From Holosporaceae bacterium 'Namur' (GTDB lineage Bacteria; Pseudomonadota; Alphaproteobacteria; Rickettsiales; Midichloriaceae), in contig JACGYV010000003.1 in the NCBI GenBank assembly GCA_014116815.1, positions 46,354-110,353 of the forward strand: a stretch of 64,000 bases of DNA, given 5' to 3'. Below are positions 55,532 through 64,000 of the stretch, piece by piece. Both the position numbers and the translations under genes were made by a program. The stretch's first letter is position 1, and each line of letters opens with the position of its first letter. Under the pieces are notes generated by a model. It searched no databases. It saw only the letters and a program-made list of their open reading frames with translations, and had not been told where the DNA came from.

Positions 55532-55594
55532 ATGGCAAAGCTAACTAAAACAGTTATCGAACAAGCTGAGGTAAAAGAAAAACCAAACATGTAA
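55532..55594 (+). pseudogene. Tyrosine-integrase remnant (first ~20 codons)
   Basis: The peptide MAKLTKTVIEQAEVKEKP matches the usual N-terminus of DUF4102-type phage/island integrases (KLTKTxIxxAxxKEKP). It then breaks off at an NM and a stop. The following DNA is the truncated SecA-like gene, so the integrase body has been deleted. The element can no longer excise by itself. Confidence 0.6.
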
Positions 55595-57008
55595 CAATTT
55601 TCTAAAAAATGAGGTTAGTAACTTTACAGTTAATCACATATTAAAACTAAATGAAGATAGAGAAAGTCGAACTGTTATAATTCCAAGACACCTAGAGAGT
55701 TATGTAAAAGATCACTATTCTGCTTGGACGGATTCTATAATGACAGCAACTTTTTATAAGGATAAGAATGAATATATTGTAGATTCTAATAGTACTCTAG
55801 CTGCAATCAAGCCTGTGGATTTCCAAAACACGGGTGTTATACAGCATAATTTACAGTGGGCTAATGGGCTGTACCAATTTTTAAGTATAAAGCATGGGTT
55901 AGCATTGCGTGCTGAAAGCTTAACCAGCATCTTTATGAGCTATGTAGGTTATTTTAGCAAATACAAAGGTAGTATTTATGGTTTAACAGGCACCACAGGT
56001 AATTCTCCTCACCATGAATACTTAAAAGAGGTGCATGGAGTTGATCTACTAACAATACCTAACTTTATCTATAAAGATTTAACTATATTTCCAGCTGTTA
56101 TTTGCAGTAATCAGCAAGAGTGGCACCAAGAGATTTCTGATATTGTTAATAGAAAAATAGCTGGGCAAAGAGCTGCTTTAATTATAATGGAAACTATTGA
56201 AGAGGTTGAGGCGTTAGCAAGGCACCTAATGTTATCTGGTTATGACAAATCACAAATTTTTATATATGGTGCAGGTAATGAAAAAAATGATGAAAAGATT
56301 GAAAAAAGATATTTAGAATTAGGAGATGTAATTGTAGCCACTAACTTAGCTGGTAGAGGAACTGACCTTAAAATAAGTAATCCAGTACTCAAGAATGGTG
56401 GATTGCATGTTATTATGGGTAAATTCCCGGGTAGTGTACGGGTAGGAGATCAGGGTTTTGGGCGTGCGGCACGTAAGGATGAACCTGGTTCTGCTCAATT
56501 AGTGCTTAATGAAGAGGAGTTATTTGAAGGATGTAAGGGGGATATCACTTGCTTATATAATTATCGAGCATTTAAGGAAAATTTAGAATTAGATAGAGAT
56601 CGTTTATGTGAGCAACCAAGCAGGAATTTAAAAGATGAGATATTTAGTAAGTATACTGACTTTATAAAAGAGATTAGCACTCCAACCGGTTATAAAACGA
56701 TAAAACTTAAAAGCCCTGAAGAAGATAATGACATGAAAAAAATGACCATTTATCTATTTGAAAGGGATAATAAAATTTATCTTGCAGTAGCAGATGAAAA
56801 TAAGAGTATTGAAAAATTTGATGTAACAGAAATGCTCGCTGATATCGATCCTAAAGTAGATATGCATATTAGATCGATCTTAAATAAAGGCGGGCATAGT
56901 TCTAGTTTAAACCGGCAAGATTATGAACTTATTCATTTTATAATAGCTTTAAAGGATTATCTAATATACCGGCTATTCCTAAGCGTACTGAGGAAATGTT
57001 TAACCTAA
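55575..57008 (+). pseudogene. SecA-like gene remnant, NBD2 half (5'-truncated)
   Basis: Open from 55575 in one frame, first ATG 55740. Segments align with the second half of SecA: GSIYGLTGTTGN (end of the cross-linking region), YEVVIATNLAGRGTD-type VIVATNLAGRGTDLK, GGLHVIMGKFPGS and VGDQGFGRAARKDEPGSAQ (helicase motifs IV-VI). The first nucleotide-binding domain with Walker A/B is missing. The frame ends at 57008 in an out-of-frame tail (RLFLSVLRKCLT). A one-base shift at about 56963 joins it to the next piece. This is the SecA-like head of a longer broken gene that runs to 59990. Confidence 0.75.
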
Positions 57009-57526
57009 TGATGAATAAGAAGGTTCATTTGGATTGGAGGGAAGAACGGGATAGTTATTCTCAAAATAGTAAAACTGCTTTAAAATCCCACCCTCTTAAA
57101 CCAAAGTATTTAAAACATCTGCTACTTGAAGATAATAAATTTAAGCATTTAAATACTTCAATAGAAATTACCCTGGAGTTACTAGAGAAAGTTGAATTAC
57201 GCCAACATTATTTATTATGGCTTAAAGATAGGGAGCTATATAACTATAATCAGGAGATTAGAAGAGTTAATGAGCTTTGGGCTATTTGGCTAAAAGAGCA
57301 AGGAAAGTTATTATTTGAAGAATTCTACTGCAAAACCAACACAGAAGAAGAAAAATCTGAGTTAGAAAAATACCACCAATCAAAAAACGATACTATTTTA
57401 GCAAAGTTTAAATCATTTAAAGAAGAAATTGATAAGCTTCATAAGTCAAATAGGCTAATGACTAATCCTCACCTTTTAGTTCTAAAAGCTTGGGAATATG
57501 AGAATATCTATCATGAACGAGAGTAA
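56996..57526 (+). pseudogene. Second piece of the SecA-like/LysM gene
   Basis: In the frame two bases off from the SecA-like piece, the reading NIPAIPKRTEEMFNLMMNKKV continues naturally from KDYL, so a single base appears lost near 56961-56966. The segment is coiled coil (RRVNELWAIWLKEQGKLLFEEF). It ends at an in-frame TAA (57524-57526) while the same frame stays open beyond. Confidence 0.6.
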
Positions 57527-58996
57527 TATCGCTTTAATGATTTTCTTACAACTAGTGCAGGCAATCTAAATGAAAATAATGAAGGTAGTTTGAATAATTT
57601 TATATCATGGGGAGCAGGTGTATTTAGAGATGCAGTCAATAAAGTTACTGATACAGTAAGTAGCATATTCAAATCTATGTTTGGAGAATACGAAGTTAAA
57701 GATCCGCTAAGTGAAGCAATGACTTTCTTAGAGCGTGCTAAAAGTTTAGATGACGTTTATTCCTGGACAATTCACAATGCGCTAAGTTACTTTTATCTGC
57801 TTAAAGAGAGCAAAGGGATTGTAGATATTGCTCAAGCTGAGGATGCAGGCAGGATAAAACAAACCTTTTACGAGCACTCTGTGAATGCTTATAAGGCAAT
57901 AAATGATACGGTAATCCCACAACTTGAAAGCCAGCTTGCATATTTAATGATGCAAAACGTAATAAACTCTACAGATGATCTGACATTGCAGTTAGCCGGC
58001 TCAATAGAGCTGTATAAAAAAATTATAGAGCTTATAGCTGGTAATATAAATGTTATTTCAGAAAGTGGTGGAGATCAAGGAATAAGAGTAAAGCGAGGAG
58101 TAGGTTTAAGTAAAGTAATAAATAAAATAAATATGACTGAAGCAATCATGCAGTTTGCAAATAACAGCATTGAAACTAAGGCAAACAGTAGAACTCTTTT
58201 AACCGGCTTGGCTGACCCGGTGATATTTAAAGGTAGCCAAATAACCGCCGCTGAAATTGAGGATTTAGGTGGAAGATTATTTGAGATAGAAGCATATGAC
58301 TTAGATAATGACAATGATTGGTTTGGAACTATCTTTTCTGCACTTATCGGTATTGCTCAGATCGTGATAGGAGCTACACTTCTCATGACTCCAGGGTTAT
58401 CAGCTTTTGCAGCGGTATTCGCTAAAGGGATGATAATAAGCGGGATAAGTGATATAGTATCAAGTGCAATATCGATAATCAACGGCACTCCGATTGACCC
58501 GATAGAGTTCTTTAAATCTAAAGGAATAACCTATGCTATAAATTTAATAACCGCAGGACTTGGTCAGTTAGGAACTAACCTAAATCTATTTGAAGGTCTA
58601 GCCCAAGGTTTTAAAAAAGTGGGACAAGTCACTACATTCATAAAGGAAGGAGCTGCAATTGCAGTAGGAATACAGGCGGTAGGAGCAGTTTTATACAATG
58701 TAGGTAAGCATGCGGTATTAGATAAAGATGAATTGGAAGCAAAAGTTAGAAATGAAATAGAAACTTTAGTTGCTCAGTATATGGCGCAATTAAAGCAAAT
58801 ATTTGCAGCAGATACCTGGAACAAGAATAACCAAGCTATAGAAAATATGCTAATGAAGCAGGCTGAAGAGATAATTAAAGGCTATAGCAAGAAATTTACC
58901 GATACAGGTACCCAGAGTATCCTTGGAGGTCTATCAAGCCTAATAGGATTAGTTGCGAGCGGGTACGGGATTTGGGAGTATAGGAGGAGGGTTTAA
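57527..58996 (+). pseudogene. Third piece: hydrophobic/helical region of the SecA-like/LysM gene
   Basis: Same frame as the previous piece, open from the TAA at 57524. The first Met-capable codon is TTG 57590. It carries amphipathic helices and a hydrophobic block (FSALIGIAQIVIGATLLM, then SGISDIVSSAISI). The end GLVASGYGIWEYRRRV is out of frame; the true continuation is TGFGSIGGGFNVAG in the next piece. Confidence 0.6.
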
Positions 58997-59432
58997 TGTA
59001 GCCGGTACAGTCTTTAACGGAGTAAGTACGCTTGCCCTAAACGGAATAAAGAGCAGTGAAGCGCTGGATAACTTTATAGAAAAGATGAAAGCAAGGATTA
59101 GGGGTGTTGCAGGGAGCAATGCACTTAATAGTTATAATATGATGCAAAGTCAGTTAGAGAGTAGTTTCGGAGAAGTTGTATCGGTGGAGCTGATGGATGC
59201 GATCAGCAGTCAGAGATATTTAGTAAACGGAGGGATAGATTATAATAACTGCCAATCACTTAAAAAGCTCGATGTAAGCCCTGCAACACAAGCAATAAGA
59301 GATCTCGGGCTGATTACGATATGTGATAAGATAGGTCAAGCATTAAAAGGGGATTACTCTTCAGATATATCAAGATTTAAAAATAATTTAGTGAGGTTAT
59401 TAACCGGAGGGTTATATAGCGTTAAGAAATAA
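58953..59432 (+). pseudogene. Fourth piece of the SecA-like/LysM gene
   Basis: Begins at about the point where one base has been gained relative to the previous piece (around 58960-58970). The segment has GTVFNGVSTLALNGIKSSEALDNF and a helical remainder, and ends LYSVKK at TAA 59430-59432. The same frame is open on the other side of that stop. Confidence 0.6.
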
Positions 59433-59990
59433 GGGATAAGTAATATAGCACAGTTTTTAGCTAGCGAAGGTGTAAACTTTGTGAGAAGCAGAGTTGAGGT
59501 GCATGCGGAGGAGAAAGCTAAAGCTGAAAGAGAGAATGCGGAAAGAATGAGGCCTTTTAGGGAGGAAGCTATGAAAGGCATAAATGATATACTTTTTGAA
59601 TTTGATGAAATGAATGAAAAAATAAAAAATAATTTAGACGAAGCAATGAAGCGTGCTAAAGCGAGTGGTAATTATGCCGGAGAAGACCATAGTAGAGAGA
59701 CTGGTTTTAGCAATATAGGACCTAATCCTAAAGATAGGAAGGAAGCTAAGGCTAAAGTGCATAAGGTTAAAGATGGAGATACGGTAGATGGTATAGCAGC
59801 TAAGTACGGGGTGAGCAGAGGTGATATTTTAGAATCAAACCCTAACTTAAAGGATAAGACCTCTGTTGATAAGCAAGGCAGAACCATAATACTGATTAAG
59901 GAAGGAGATAAATTAATCCTACCTCAGGGAACTAATAAACAAACGGGTATAAAAGGTGGGGGTAGTAGTAATGTAATACCTAACAACTGA
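59433..59990 (+). pseudogene. Fifth piece: C-terminus with one LysM domain
   Basis: In frame with the fourth piece after its TAA. A charged helical stretch (AEEKAKAERENAERMRPF) leads to a LysM domain. Visible are VHKVKDGDTVDGIAAKYGVS, RGDILESNPNL and IKEGDKLILP. A Gly/Ser/Asn tail ends at 59990. LysM domains bind peptidoglycan or chitin-like GlcNAc polymers. An internal ATG/GTG start (59481) would give a 169-residue protein with LysM, but no ribosome site is visible, so this is treated as remnant. Confidence 0.65.
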
Positions 59991-59997
59991 AGTGACC

Positions 59998-60279
59998 TCA
60001 ATTGTTTAGACCGAAATCAGGGATTATTTTAGCCATCCTCTCAAGGTTAAATTCATTCTTATACTTCTGCATAAATTTGAACCTTTCCACTTTTTCTCTG
60101 AAAAGATGGCTAAGGCCTTTTTGATTTTCTTTCTTTAATGCTTTTTTATTTGAGCCGCTTTCACCCACATAGAGCCAATGTACTCTTAGGTATCGATTTA
60201 GCTCTTGACCAAAGGAAATACTTTTTTTGCGACTTAGTTTCCGTCCTTCCAGAAAGACATAAATTCTTGATGATTGCAT
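59998..60279 (-). CDS. Short ORF of unknown nature, possibly an IS3-type remnant
   Basis: 93 residues, basic, ending KVERFKFMQKYKNEFNLERMA. This stretch resembles the start of IS3-family OrfB proteins (xFI..K..F.VxxMCxVL), but the rest does not. There is no ribosome site. It overlaps an unconvincing plus-strand ORF. Low-confidence call in a decayed island. Confidence 0.3.
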   Translation of the reverse strand: MQSSRIYVFLEGRKLSRKKSISFGQELNRYLRVHWLYVGESGSNKKALKKENQKGLSHLFREKVERFKFMQKYKNEFNLERMAKIIPDFGLNN

Positions 60280-60371
60280 ATGGCAATAATGACATAGTTA
60301 AATGCTTTTTAGTTTTGTGTACCGAAGATATAAATCAAGGAATTTATAATTCTATATAAACAAAAAAGGTA

Positions 60372-60638
60372 TTGAATACCTTGTTGAGTATTAACCCTTT
60401 CCTCATTAAAGAAGTTATGAAGGATTACCAGTATAATCATCAAAAAAGGTGCTCCGAAAGTTGTAGGAATTTTGATAATGGACTACATGGTATCATAGAT
60501 AGTAATATTATTAATACAGATGCATCATATTTAGATAAAGAAAAATCCTTACATGAAAAAAAGAGAAAAAAGGAAAGCTATCAAGATAAAGTTCTAAATA
60601 AAAGAGCTGAGCTAAGCAATTATACTTGTAAGTCTTAA
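60372..60638 (+). CDS. Short ORF of unknown nature
   Basis: 88 codons from a TTG, Lys/Glu/Ser-rich (KEKSLHEKKRKKESYQDKV). No ribosome site, signal peptide or motif. It may be chance open frame in AT-rich DNA. Confidence 0.25.
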   Translation: MNTLLSINPFLIKEVMKDYQYNHQKRCSESCRNFDNGLHGIIDSNIINTDASYLDKEKSLHEKKRKKESYQDKVLNKRAELSNYTCKS

Positions 60639-60745
60639 TTCTCATAATAACATTATAAATATATTAAGGGAGTTTTCAAAGAACTGTGTCATTATTAATT
60701 TATCTCCCAAAACTTGTAGAAGTTAAGATTTAATCATACAAACAG

Positions 60746-61426
60746 TTAAAGTTGATTTATCTGATTGACACATGAATTATGAGTTTCAGATATGTACTCA
60801 AGGTATAATATTTCGTTATTTTTCTCAAGAGCAAGTTTTTTGCTATCCATGAAAGTTTGCATAGGTGTTTTACCATAACAATACTTACCTGAATGAGGAC
60901 GTTCATTATTGTAGTAATGTAGCCATAAATCCGAGTCTTTTTGAAGTTCTTCAAGAGAGGAATAGATTTTTTTACGCATTGCGGTATCAAAGAACTCTTC
61001 CTTCATGGTTTTATGGAATCTTTCGCACATACCGTTAGTTTGAGGGGAATAAGCTTTAGTAACGGTATGCTCTATTTCTTCAATGCTTAAGAATAATTCA
61101 AAGGCATGATGTTCAGGGTTTCCTTTATATTCAGTGCCGCGGTCAGTTAGTATCCTAAGTATAGGAACGCCTTGCTCTTCATACCAGGGTAATATCCTGT
61201 CATTAAGCATATCGGCAGAAGTAATTGCAGTTTTTTCCGTATATAACTTCTCGTCTGCAACTCTTGAGTAGCTATCAATATAGGTTTGCCCGTAAACTTT
61301 CCCTATGCCTTTAAAGTTACCCACATAATAAGTATCCTGACATCCCAAAAATCCTGGATGTTCAGTTTCTATCTCTCCGTGCGCTTCTTTATCATTCAAA
61401 TCTATTCCTCTCTTGAAGAACTTCAA
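60746..61426 (-). pseudogene. IS481-family transposase, 5'-truncated
   Basis: 226 codons with the DDE core: Asp in LGCQDTYYVG, Asp in RILTDRGTEYKGN and Glu in MCERFHKTMKEEF. The C-terminal block LHYYNNERPHSGKYCYGKTP is typical. The N-terminal helix-turn-helix domain (about 100-130 residues) is missing. The frame begins by a TTG inside the inverted plus-strand fragment, so the first ~9 codons are junction sequence. Probably inactive. Confidence 0.85.
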
Positions 61427-61585
61427 AAAGACTCGGATTCATGGCTACATTACTACAATAATGAACGTCCTCATTCAGGTAAGTATTGTTATGGTAAAAC
61501 ACCTATGCAAACTTTCATGGATAGCAAAAAACTTGCTCTTGAGAAAAATAACGAAACTTTAACTGTTTGTTTGGTTAAGTCTTAA
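61398..61585 (+). pseudogene. 3' fragment of the same IS481-type transposase
   Basis: Encodes IYSSLEELQKDSDSWLHYY and NNERPHSGKYCYGKTPMQTF, which match the minus-strand copy except for one residue (DLW versus DSW). It then skips 59 bases and ends in TVCLVKS. The upstream reading (from 61286) is unrelated sequence of the other copy's opposite strand. Confidence 0.85.
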
Positions 61586-61845
61586 CTTCTACACCGAATT
61601 CATTTTTTGCATCTATTTTTTTTATTTTCATGTCTAAATGCTACACGTCTAAAGAAAGTGTCAGAGTTTGAATGTATATCGGTAAATCGAATATATAATG
61701 TGTTCCATATTTAACTGCTTTTCAGGTTCACTTCACAGGATTTTTGTTGAATACACCTGCTAACACCTGCTATACATGGACTAATTTCTCTCACTTAGCT
61801 AAATTAGGAGTTATAAATCTCTAGTAATAAAAACTCCAATTTTTC

Positions 61846-62211
61846 CTACTTTTCAATAACCATAGTACCCACACACCTTTTCTTTTGATATATAGTATTT
61901 AAAATTGTTAGTTTACCATTAATTTCTTTAGATTTATTTTCATTAAACATTTTTTGACCGCTAAGAACACCGGGGATATAAGAAATAGGGTTAACCGCAT
62001 CCATTATACCCGGTTCTCTACCTTTATAGGCGCTATTTAACTTTGAATCCAAAAATAAAATTTCTGCTTTAAGTTCATTGCAATTCATGCTTTCATATTT
62101 TTTTTGAAGCTTATCAAACAGAGCAGGATCACTACTTACATTATTAGAGCATCCTTGTATAAGAACTAAAGCAATTAATGAGATTGATATATTTTTAAGC
62201 ATACTAATCAA
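61846..62211 (-). CDS. Small lipoprotein of unknown function
   Basis: 121 residues with a lipobox LVLIQGCSNN (lipidated Cys21). The mature part is helical with MNCNELKAEILFLDSKLNSAY and ends KKRCVGTMVIEK. The motif fits small envelope lipoproteins without a named domain. It overlaps the preceding lipoprotein gene by 8 bases, so both are one transcription unit. Confidence 0.75.
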   Translation of the reverse strand: MISMLKNISISLIALVLIQGCSNNVSSDPALFDKLQKKYESMNCNELKAEILFLDSKLNSAYKGREPGIMDAVNPISYIPGVLSGQKMFNENKSKEINGKLTILNTIYQKKRCVGTMVIEK

Positions 62212-62557
62212 TTTGTTGGCCAGTTGCCATGCCTATGGTTATTCTGTAGTTTTTTACTATTCCATCATTATTAAAAATTACAACCAAAGATTTACCTTCA
62301 GATGACCCGCCGCCCATGCCTAATACTTCTACTTTTGAACCTCTGGTCCATCCGTAAAAAAATACTTTACCATCATCAGTTATTTTAGAAGGCTCACCAA
62401 ACATTATGATCACATCTTCTCTTGAAGTTTTACCGATTTCAATATTAGAGGCTTCCTTCTCACTAATTTCACGACCATGAGAAATTGATTTAAAACCGCA
62501 ACCACTTAAAGATATACTTAAAGCAAGCATTGACGCACATATAAGTTTATTTTTCAT
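62204..62557 (-). CDS. BamE/SmpA-like outer-membrane lipoprotein
   Basis: 117 residues with lipobox SISLSGCGF (lipidated Cys20). The SmpA/OmlA pattern IEIGKTSREDVIIMFGEPS then KVFFYGWTRG and VVIFNNDGIVKNYRI follows. The fold is shared by BamE and by other small lipoproteins, so the exact role is uncertain. It is the first gene of a two-gene unit with the lipoprotein at 61846. Confidence 0.75.
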   Translation of the reverse strand: MKNKLICASMLALSISLSGCGFKSISHGREISEKEASNIEIGKTSREDVIIMFGEPSKITDDGKVFFYGWTRGSKVEVLGMGGGSSEGKSLVVIFNNDGIVKNYRITIGMATGQQID

Positions 62558-62751
62558 TTTTAATATTTATAAATTATTTTCACAAAAAATAATCTACTTT
62601 TTAGTAAAGTCAAGTTCACTTTATATAATATTAGCTAACCCTTAACATTAAATTAGCAATGTTTAACAAAAAGTTAACAATAAAATGATTTTTATTTAAT
62701 TATATTAGTTAGATAATAAATTGATATTGTATTAAACAAAGGAGCAATACT

Positions 62752-62973
62752 ATGAGAGATACAAATAATTGGATGGAACTGGCGGCCTTTATACTAACAA
62801 TTATAGGAGCAGTTAATTGGGGGCTGATAGGCACCGCTAATTTTGACTTGGTAAAATTTATTTTTGGGGAACTTACTTTAATGAGTAGAATTATTTATTC
62901 TTTAGTTGGTGCTTCCGGTGTTTATCTTATTATAACAAATTTATATACTATTTTTACCGTTAAAGGGGAGTAA
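62752..62973 (+). CDS. DUF378 family small membrane protein (YuzA-like)
   Basis: 73 residues with two membrane helices. The first, NWMELAAFILTIIGAVNWGL, is the DUF378 signature (GAxNWGLxG), and the second is IIYSLVGASGVYLIITNLY. A strong AAAGGAGC ribosome site lies 8 bases before the ATG. Function unknown. Confidence 0.85.
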   Translation: MRDTNNWMELAAFILTIIGAVNWGLIGTANFDLVKFIFGELTLMSRIIYSLVGASGVYLIITNLYTIFTVKGE

Positions 62974-63090
62974 AAGTAACTAGTAACAAAGTTTTTTGTT
63001 AAAGTTGTGTTAAATCAGAGTTTTCATAATATTTTTGCAATAAATATAGTATATAATATGATATATAACTAGTATTAATGGAATGCAACT

Positions 63091-63669
63091 ATGATTAACA
63101 ATGCAATTAATTTTTTAGCAAGCTCTTTCTTGAAAACTTCTGATATTTTAGATACTTTGTCTAATAAATTAGCACAATATTCCGGCAGTATTACTCCTGC
63201 AGGTTTAACCGATGAATATTGGAGCTCTCTTGAATCAATAACGCAATGGAATAAACCTGCCGGAGCATCATTTTTATATTACTCATCTTGCGTAACTCGT
63301 TCTTATCACTTAGAAAATGAACAACTTTTAAAGTATTATAATTTGGTGGAATTTACTAATAATGAGACCGAAGCTATGCAGTTTCTCTTTAGAAGTGAAT
63401 ATGAAGATAGCATTTCTTATACTTTAGATAAAATTATACAACTTCCTGCTCACTTATTAACCTTAGGATCGGTTGTTGCGGATTATTCCAGTTACATCCC
63501 TTATACAATAGGTAAAGGTTTGGAATACAGCGTTTCAGCTATAGAATCTTTAAATACTTTAGTTAACGGTACGGAATCAAAATATGAAGAAACTTCTTTA
63601 ATTCCTGAAATTGACTTTTCTTATGATTCGGCAGCAATAGCAGCTACTTTAGCAATCAGTATGCTTTAA
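63091..63669 (+). CDS. Protein of unknown function
   Basis: 192 residues without a signal peptide; helical, acidic, with two weakly hydrophobic stretches (IQLPAHLLTLGSVVADYSSY, SAAIAATLAISML at the very end). No family recognised. A hydrophobic C-terminus could be a tail anchor. The AT-rich upstream region gives no reliable promoter or ribosome site. Confidence 0.6.
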   Translation: MINNAINFLASSFLKTSDILDTLSNKLAQYSGSITPAGLTDEYWSSLESITQWNKPAGASFLYYSSCVTRSYHLENEQLLKYYNLVEFTNNETEAMQFLFRSEYEDSISYTLDKIIQLPAHLLTLGSVVADYSSYIPYTIGKGLEYSVSAIESLNTLVNGTESKYEETSLIPEIDFSYDSAAIAATLAISML

Positions 63670-63758
63670 TTCTTATACCGGAACCGGATTGGCTTATTTT
63701 ATAGTGATTATAGAAAAGTTTTATGTTATAGTTTAAATCCTTGACAAGGTTGTGCTAG

Positions 63759-63794
63759 GGTAGCTTTATATAAAAATGAGAGCTACCTTTTTTT
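63759..63794 (+). terminator. Terminator after the unknown gene
   Basis: GGTAGCT (63759-63765) pairs with AGCTACC (63781-63787), followed by TTTTTTT. It lies about 90 bases after the stop of the gene at 63091. Confidence 0.7.
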
Positions 63795-63877
63795 AAGTGA
63801 GCAGAAAAGTGTATAAGATTTTTCTTCTCTTGTTATTATTTTTCCAAATCCGTAACTTGTATACAACTATGAATTAT

Positions 63878-64000
63878 GTCGAGTAGACTAAAGGAACTTC
63901 CCCCTTAGCCTCTCACAGAACCGTACGTGAACCTCTCGACTCATACGGCTCATATCAAGCGAACACGCCTTTTCTACCTTGTTTCCAATGTTCAAATAAT
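63878..64000 (-). mobile_element. Group II intron, 3' end (domains V and VI), runs off the right edge
   Basis: Minus strand 63951-63918 is a 34-base domain V. The GAGCCGTATG start pairs with its CGTACGGTTC end, and an inner stem is capped by a GAGA tetraloop, with the catalytic AGC in place. After a TGTGAGAGG linker a domain VI-like hairpin (CTAAGGGGGAAGTTCCTTTAG) follows and the intron ends around TCTACTCGAC near 63878-63880. The intron-encoded protein lies upstream, outside the window. Confidence 0.8.
63955..64000 (-). CDS. Group II intron reverse transcriptase/maturase, last codons only
   Basis: The minus strand reads LFEHWKQGRKGVFA and then stop TGA (63955-63957). This is the usual C-terminal end of group II intron-encoded proteins, directly before domain V. 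Nothing else of the protein is in the window. Confidence 0.7.
   Translation of the reverse strand, partial: LFEHWKQGRKGVFA

Larger units (their letters stand above)
60715..61593. mobile_element. Two truncated IS481-type copies fused head to head
   Basis: 60811-60969 and 61398-61556 are 159-bp inverted copies differing by one base. Outside them the 37-bp element end is present on both sides (60715-60751 and 61557-61593, a few mismatches), reading TGTAGAAGTTAAGA inward from each edge. The minus copy keeps most of its transposase. The plus copy has only the 3' end, with a 59-bp deletion relative to 60752-60810. Both 5' ends are lost at the junction near 61398. No target duplication could be judged. 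Confidence 0.75.

Noticed and set aside
55740..57008. Housekeeping secA
   Set aside because: It lacks the first nucleotide-binding domain and the start of the protein, diverges in the conserved blocks, and is broken by frameshifts and stops; the real secA must be elsewhere.
60138..60359. 73-codon ORF on the plus strand in the island
   Set aside because: It overlaps another short ORF, has no motif and no ribosome site; neither is well supported.
63741..63770. A perfect TTGACA followed by TA-rich bases, then a hairpin with T-run, looking like a small RNA gene
   Set aside because: The first arm of the hairpin (63759-63765) lies inside the would-be promoter spacer, so a transcript from it would lack that arm. 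The hairpin fits better as the terminator of the gene at 63091.

Overview
The window looks like chromosome of an obligate intracellular alphaproteobacterium of the order Rickettsiales, possibly Midichloriaceae-like. The evidence is very AT-rich DNA, an NDUFS4-type complex I accessory subunit, alphaproteobacterial housekeeping genes (mipZ, the 'Shemin' hemA, an ELM1 homologue, sucCD, ddl-ftsQ-ftsA), many eukaryote-like repeat proteins (ankyrin, ribonuclease-inhibitor-type LRR, pentapeptide) and many freshly broken genes. The genus is an inference; no rRNA is present to test it.

Layout. 1-5.5 kb: a pentapeptide-repeat protein running off the left edge, then a PrtD/HlyD type I secretion pair, all on the minus strand. 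5.7-11.3 kb: three paralogous small outer-membrane beta-barrel genes with matching promoters, flanking a large protein gene split by a one-base frameshift. 11.6-17.1 kb: NDUFS4-like gene, xseB, a two-domain glycosyltransferase, a HIT protein, ELM1 and rpmB. 17.4-22.1 kb: accessory genes (ankyrin protein, lipase-like protein, a degenerate repeat protein with an in-frame stop, GNAT). 22.1-38 kb: mostly core genes (histidine kinase/response regulator, GT61, gltX, a GspE/GspF pair, truA, recJ-gpsA, hemA, hisS-mipZ). 38-46.2 kb: an LRR protein, two UmuD-like genes around umuC, two ankyrin proteins and a DUF1640-type coiled-coil protein. 46.3-55.1 kb: ftsA, ftsQ, ddl, a shortened glutamine-synthetase-like gene, trxA, infA-maf, sucCD, rsmD. 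55.1-61.6 kb: tRNA-Lys(TTT) followed by a decayed integrated element: an integrase stub, a large SecA-like to LysM gene broken at least five times, and two inverted fragments of one IS481-type element. 61.8-64 kb: two lipoproteins, a DUF378 membrane protein, an unknown protein, and the 3' end of a group II intron running off the right edge.

How the genes fit together. The cell-surface and host-interaction content is heavy: T1SS, three barrels, glycosyltransferases, a lipase-like protein and ankyrin/LRR proteins. Three ankyrin proteins share a previously unnamed-looking module just after their repeats (LLEK...PSL...W-x-K-x-I). The SOS-type polymerase cluster is unusual. The UmuD next to umuC has lost both catalytic residues, while a second UmuD 2.7 kb away keeps them, and both carry a similar upstream promoter/operator sequence. 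The least conventional locus is the SecA-NBD2/hydrophobic/LysM gene in the tRNA-Lys island.
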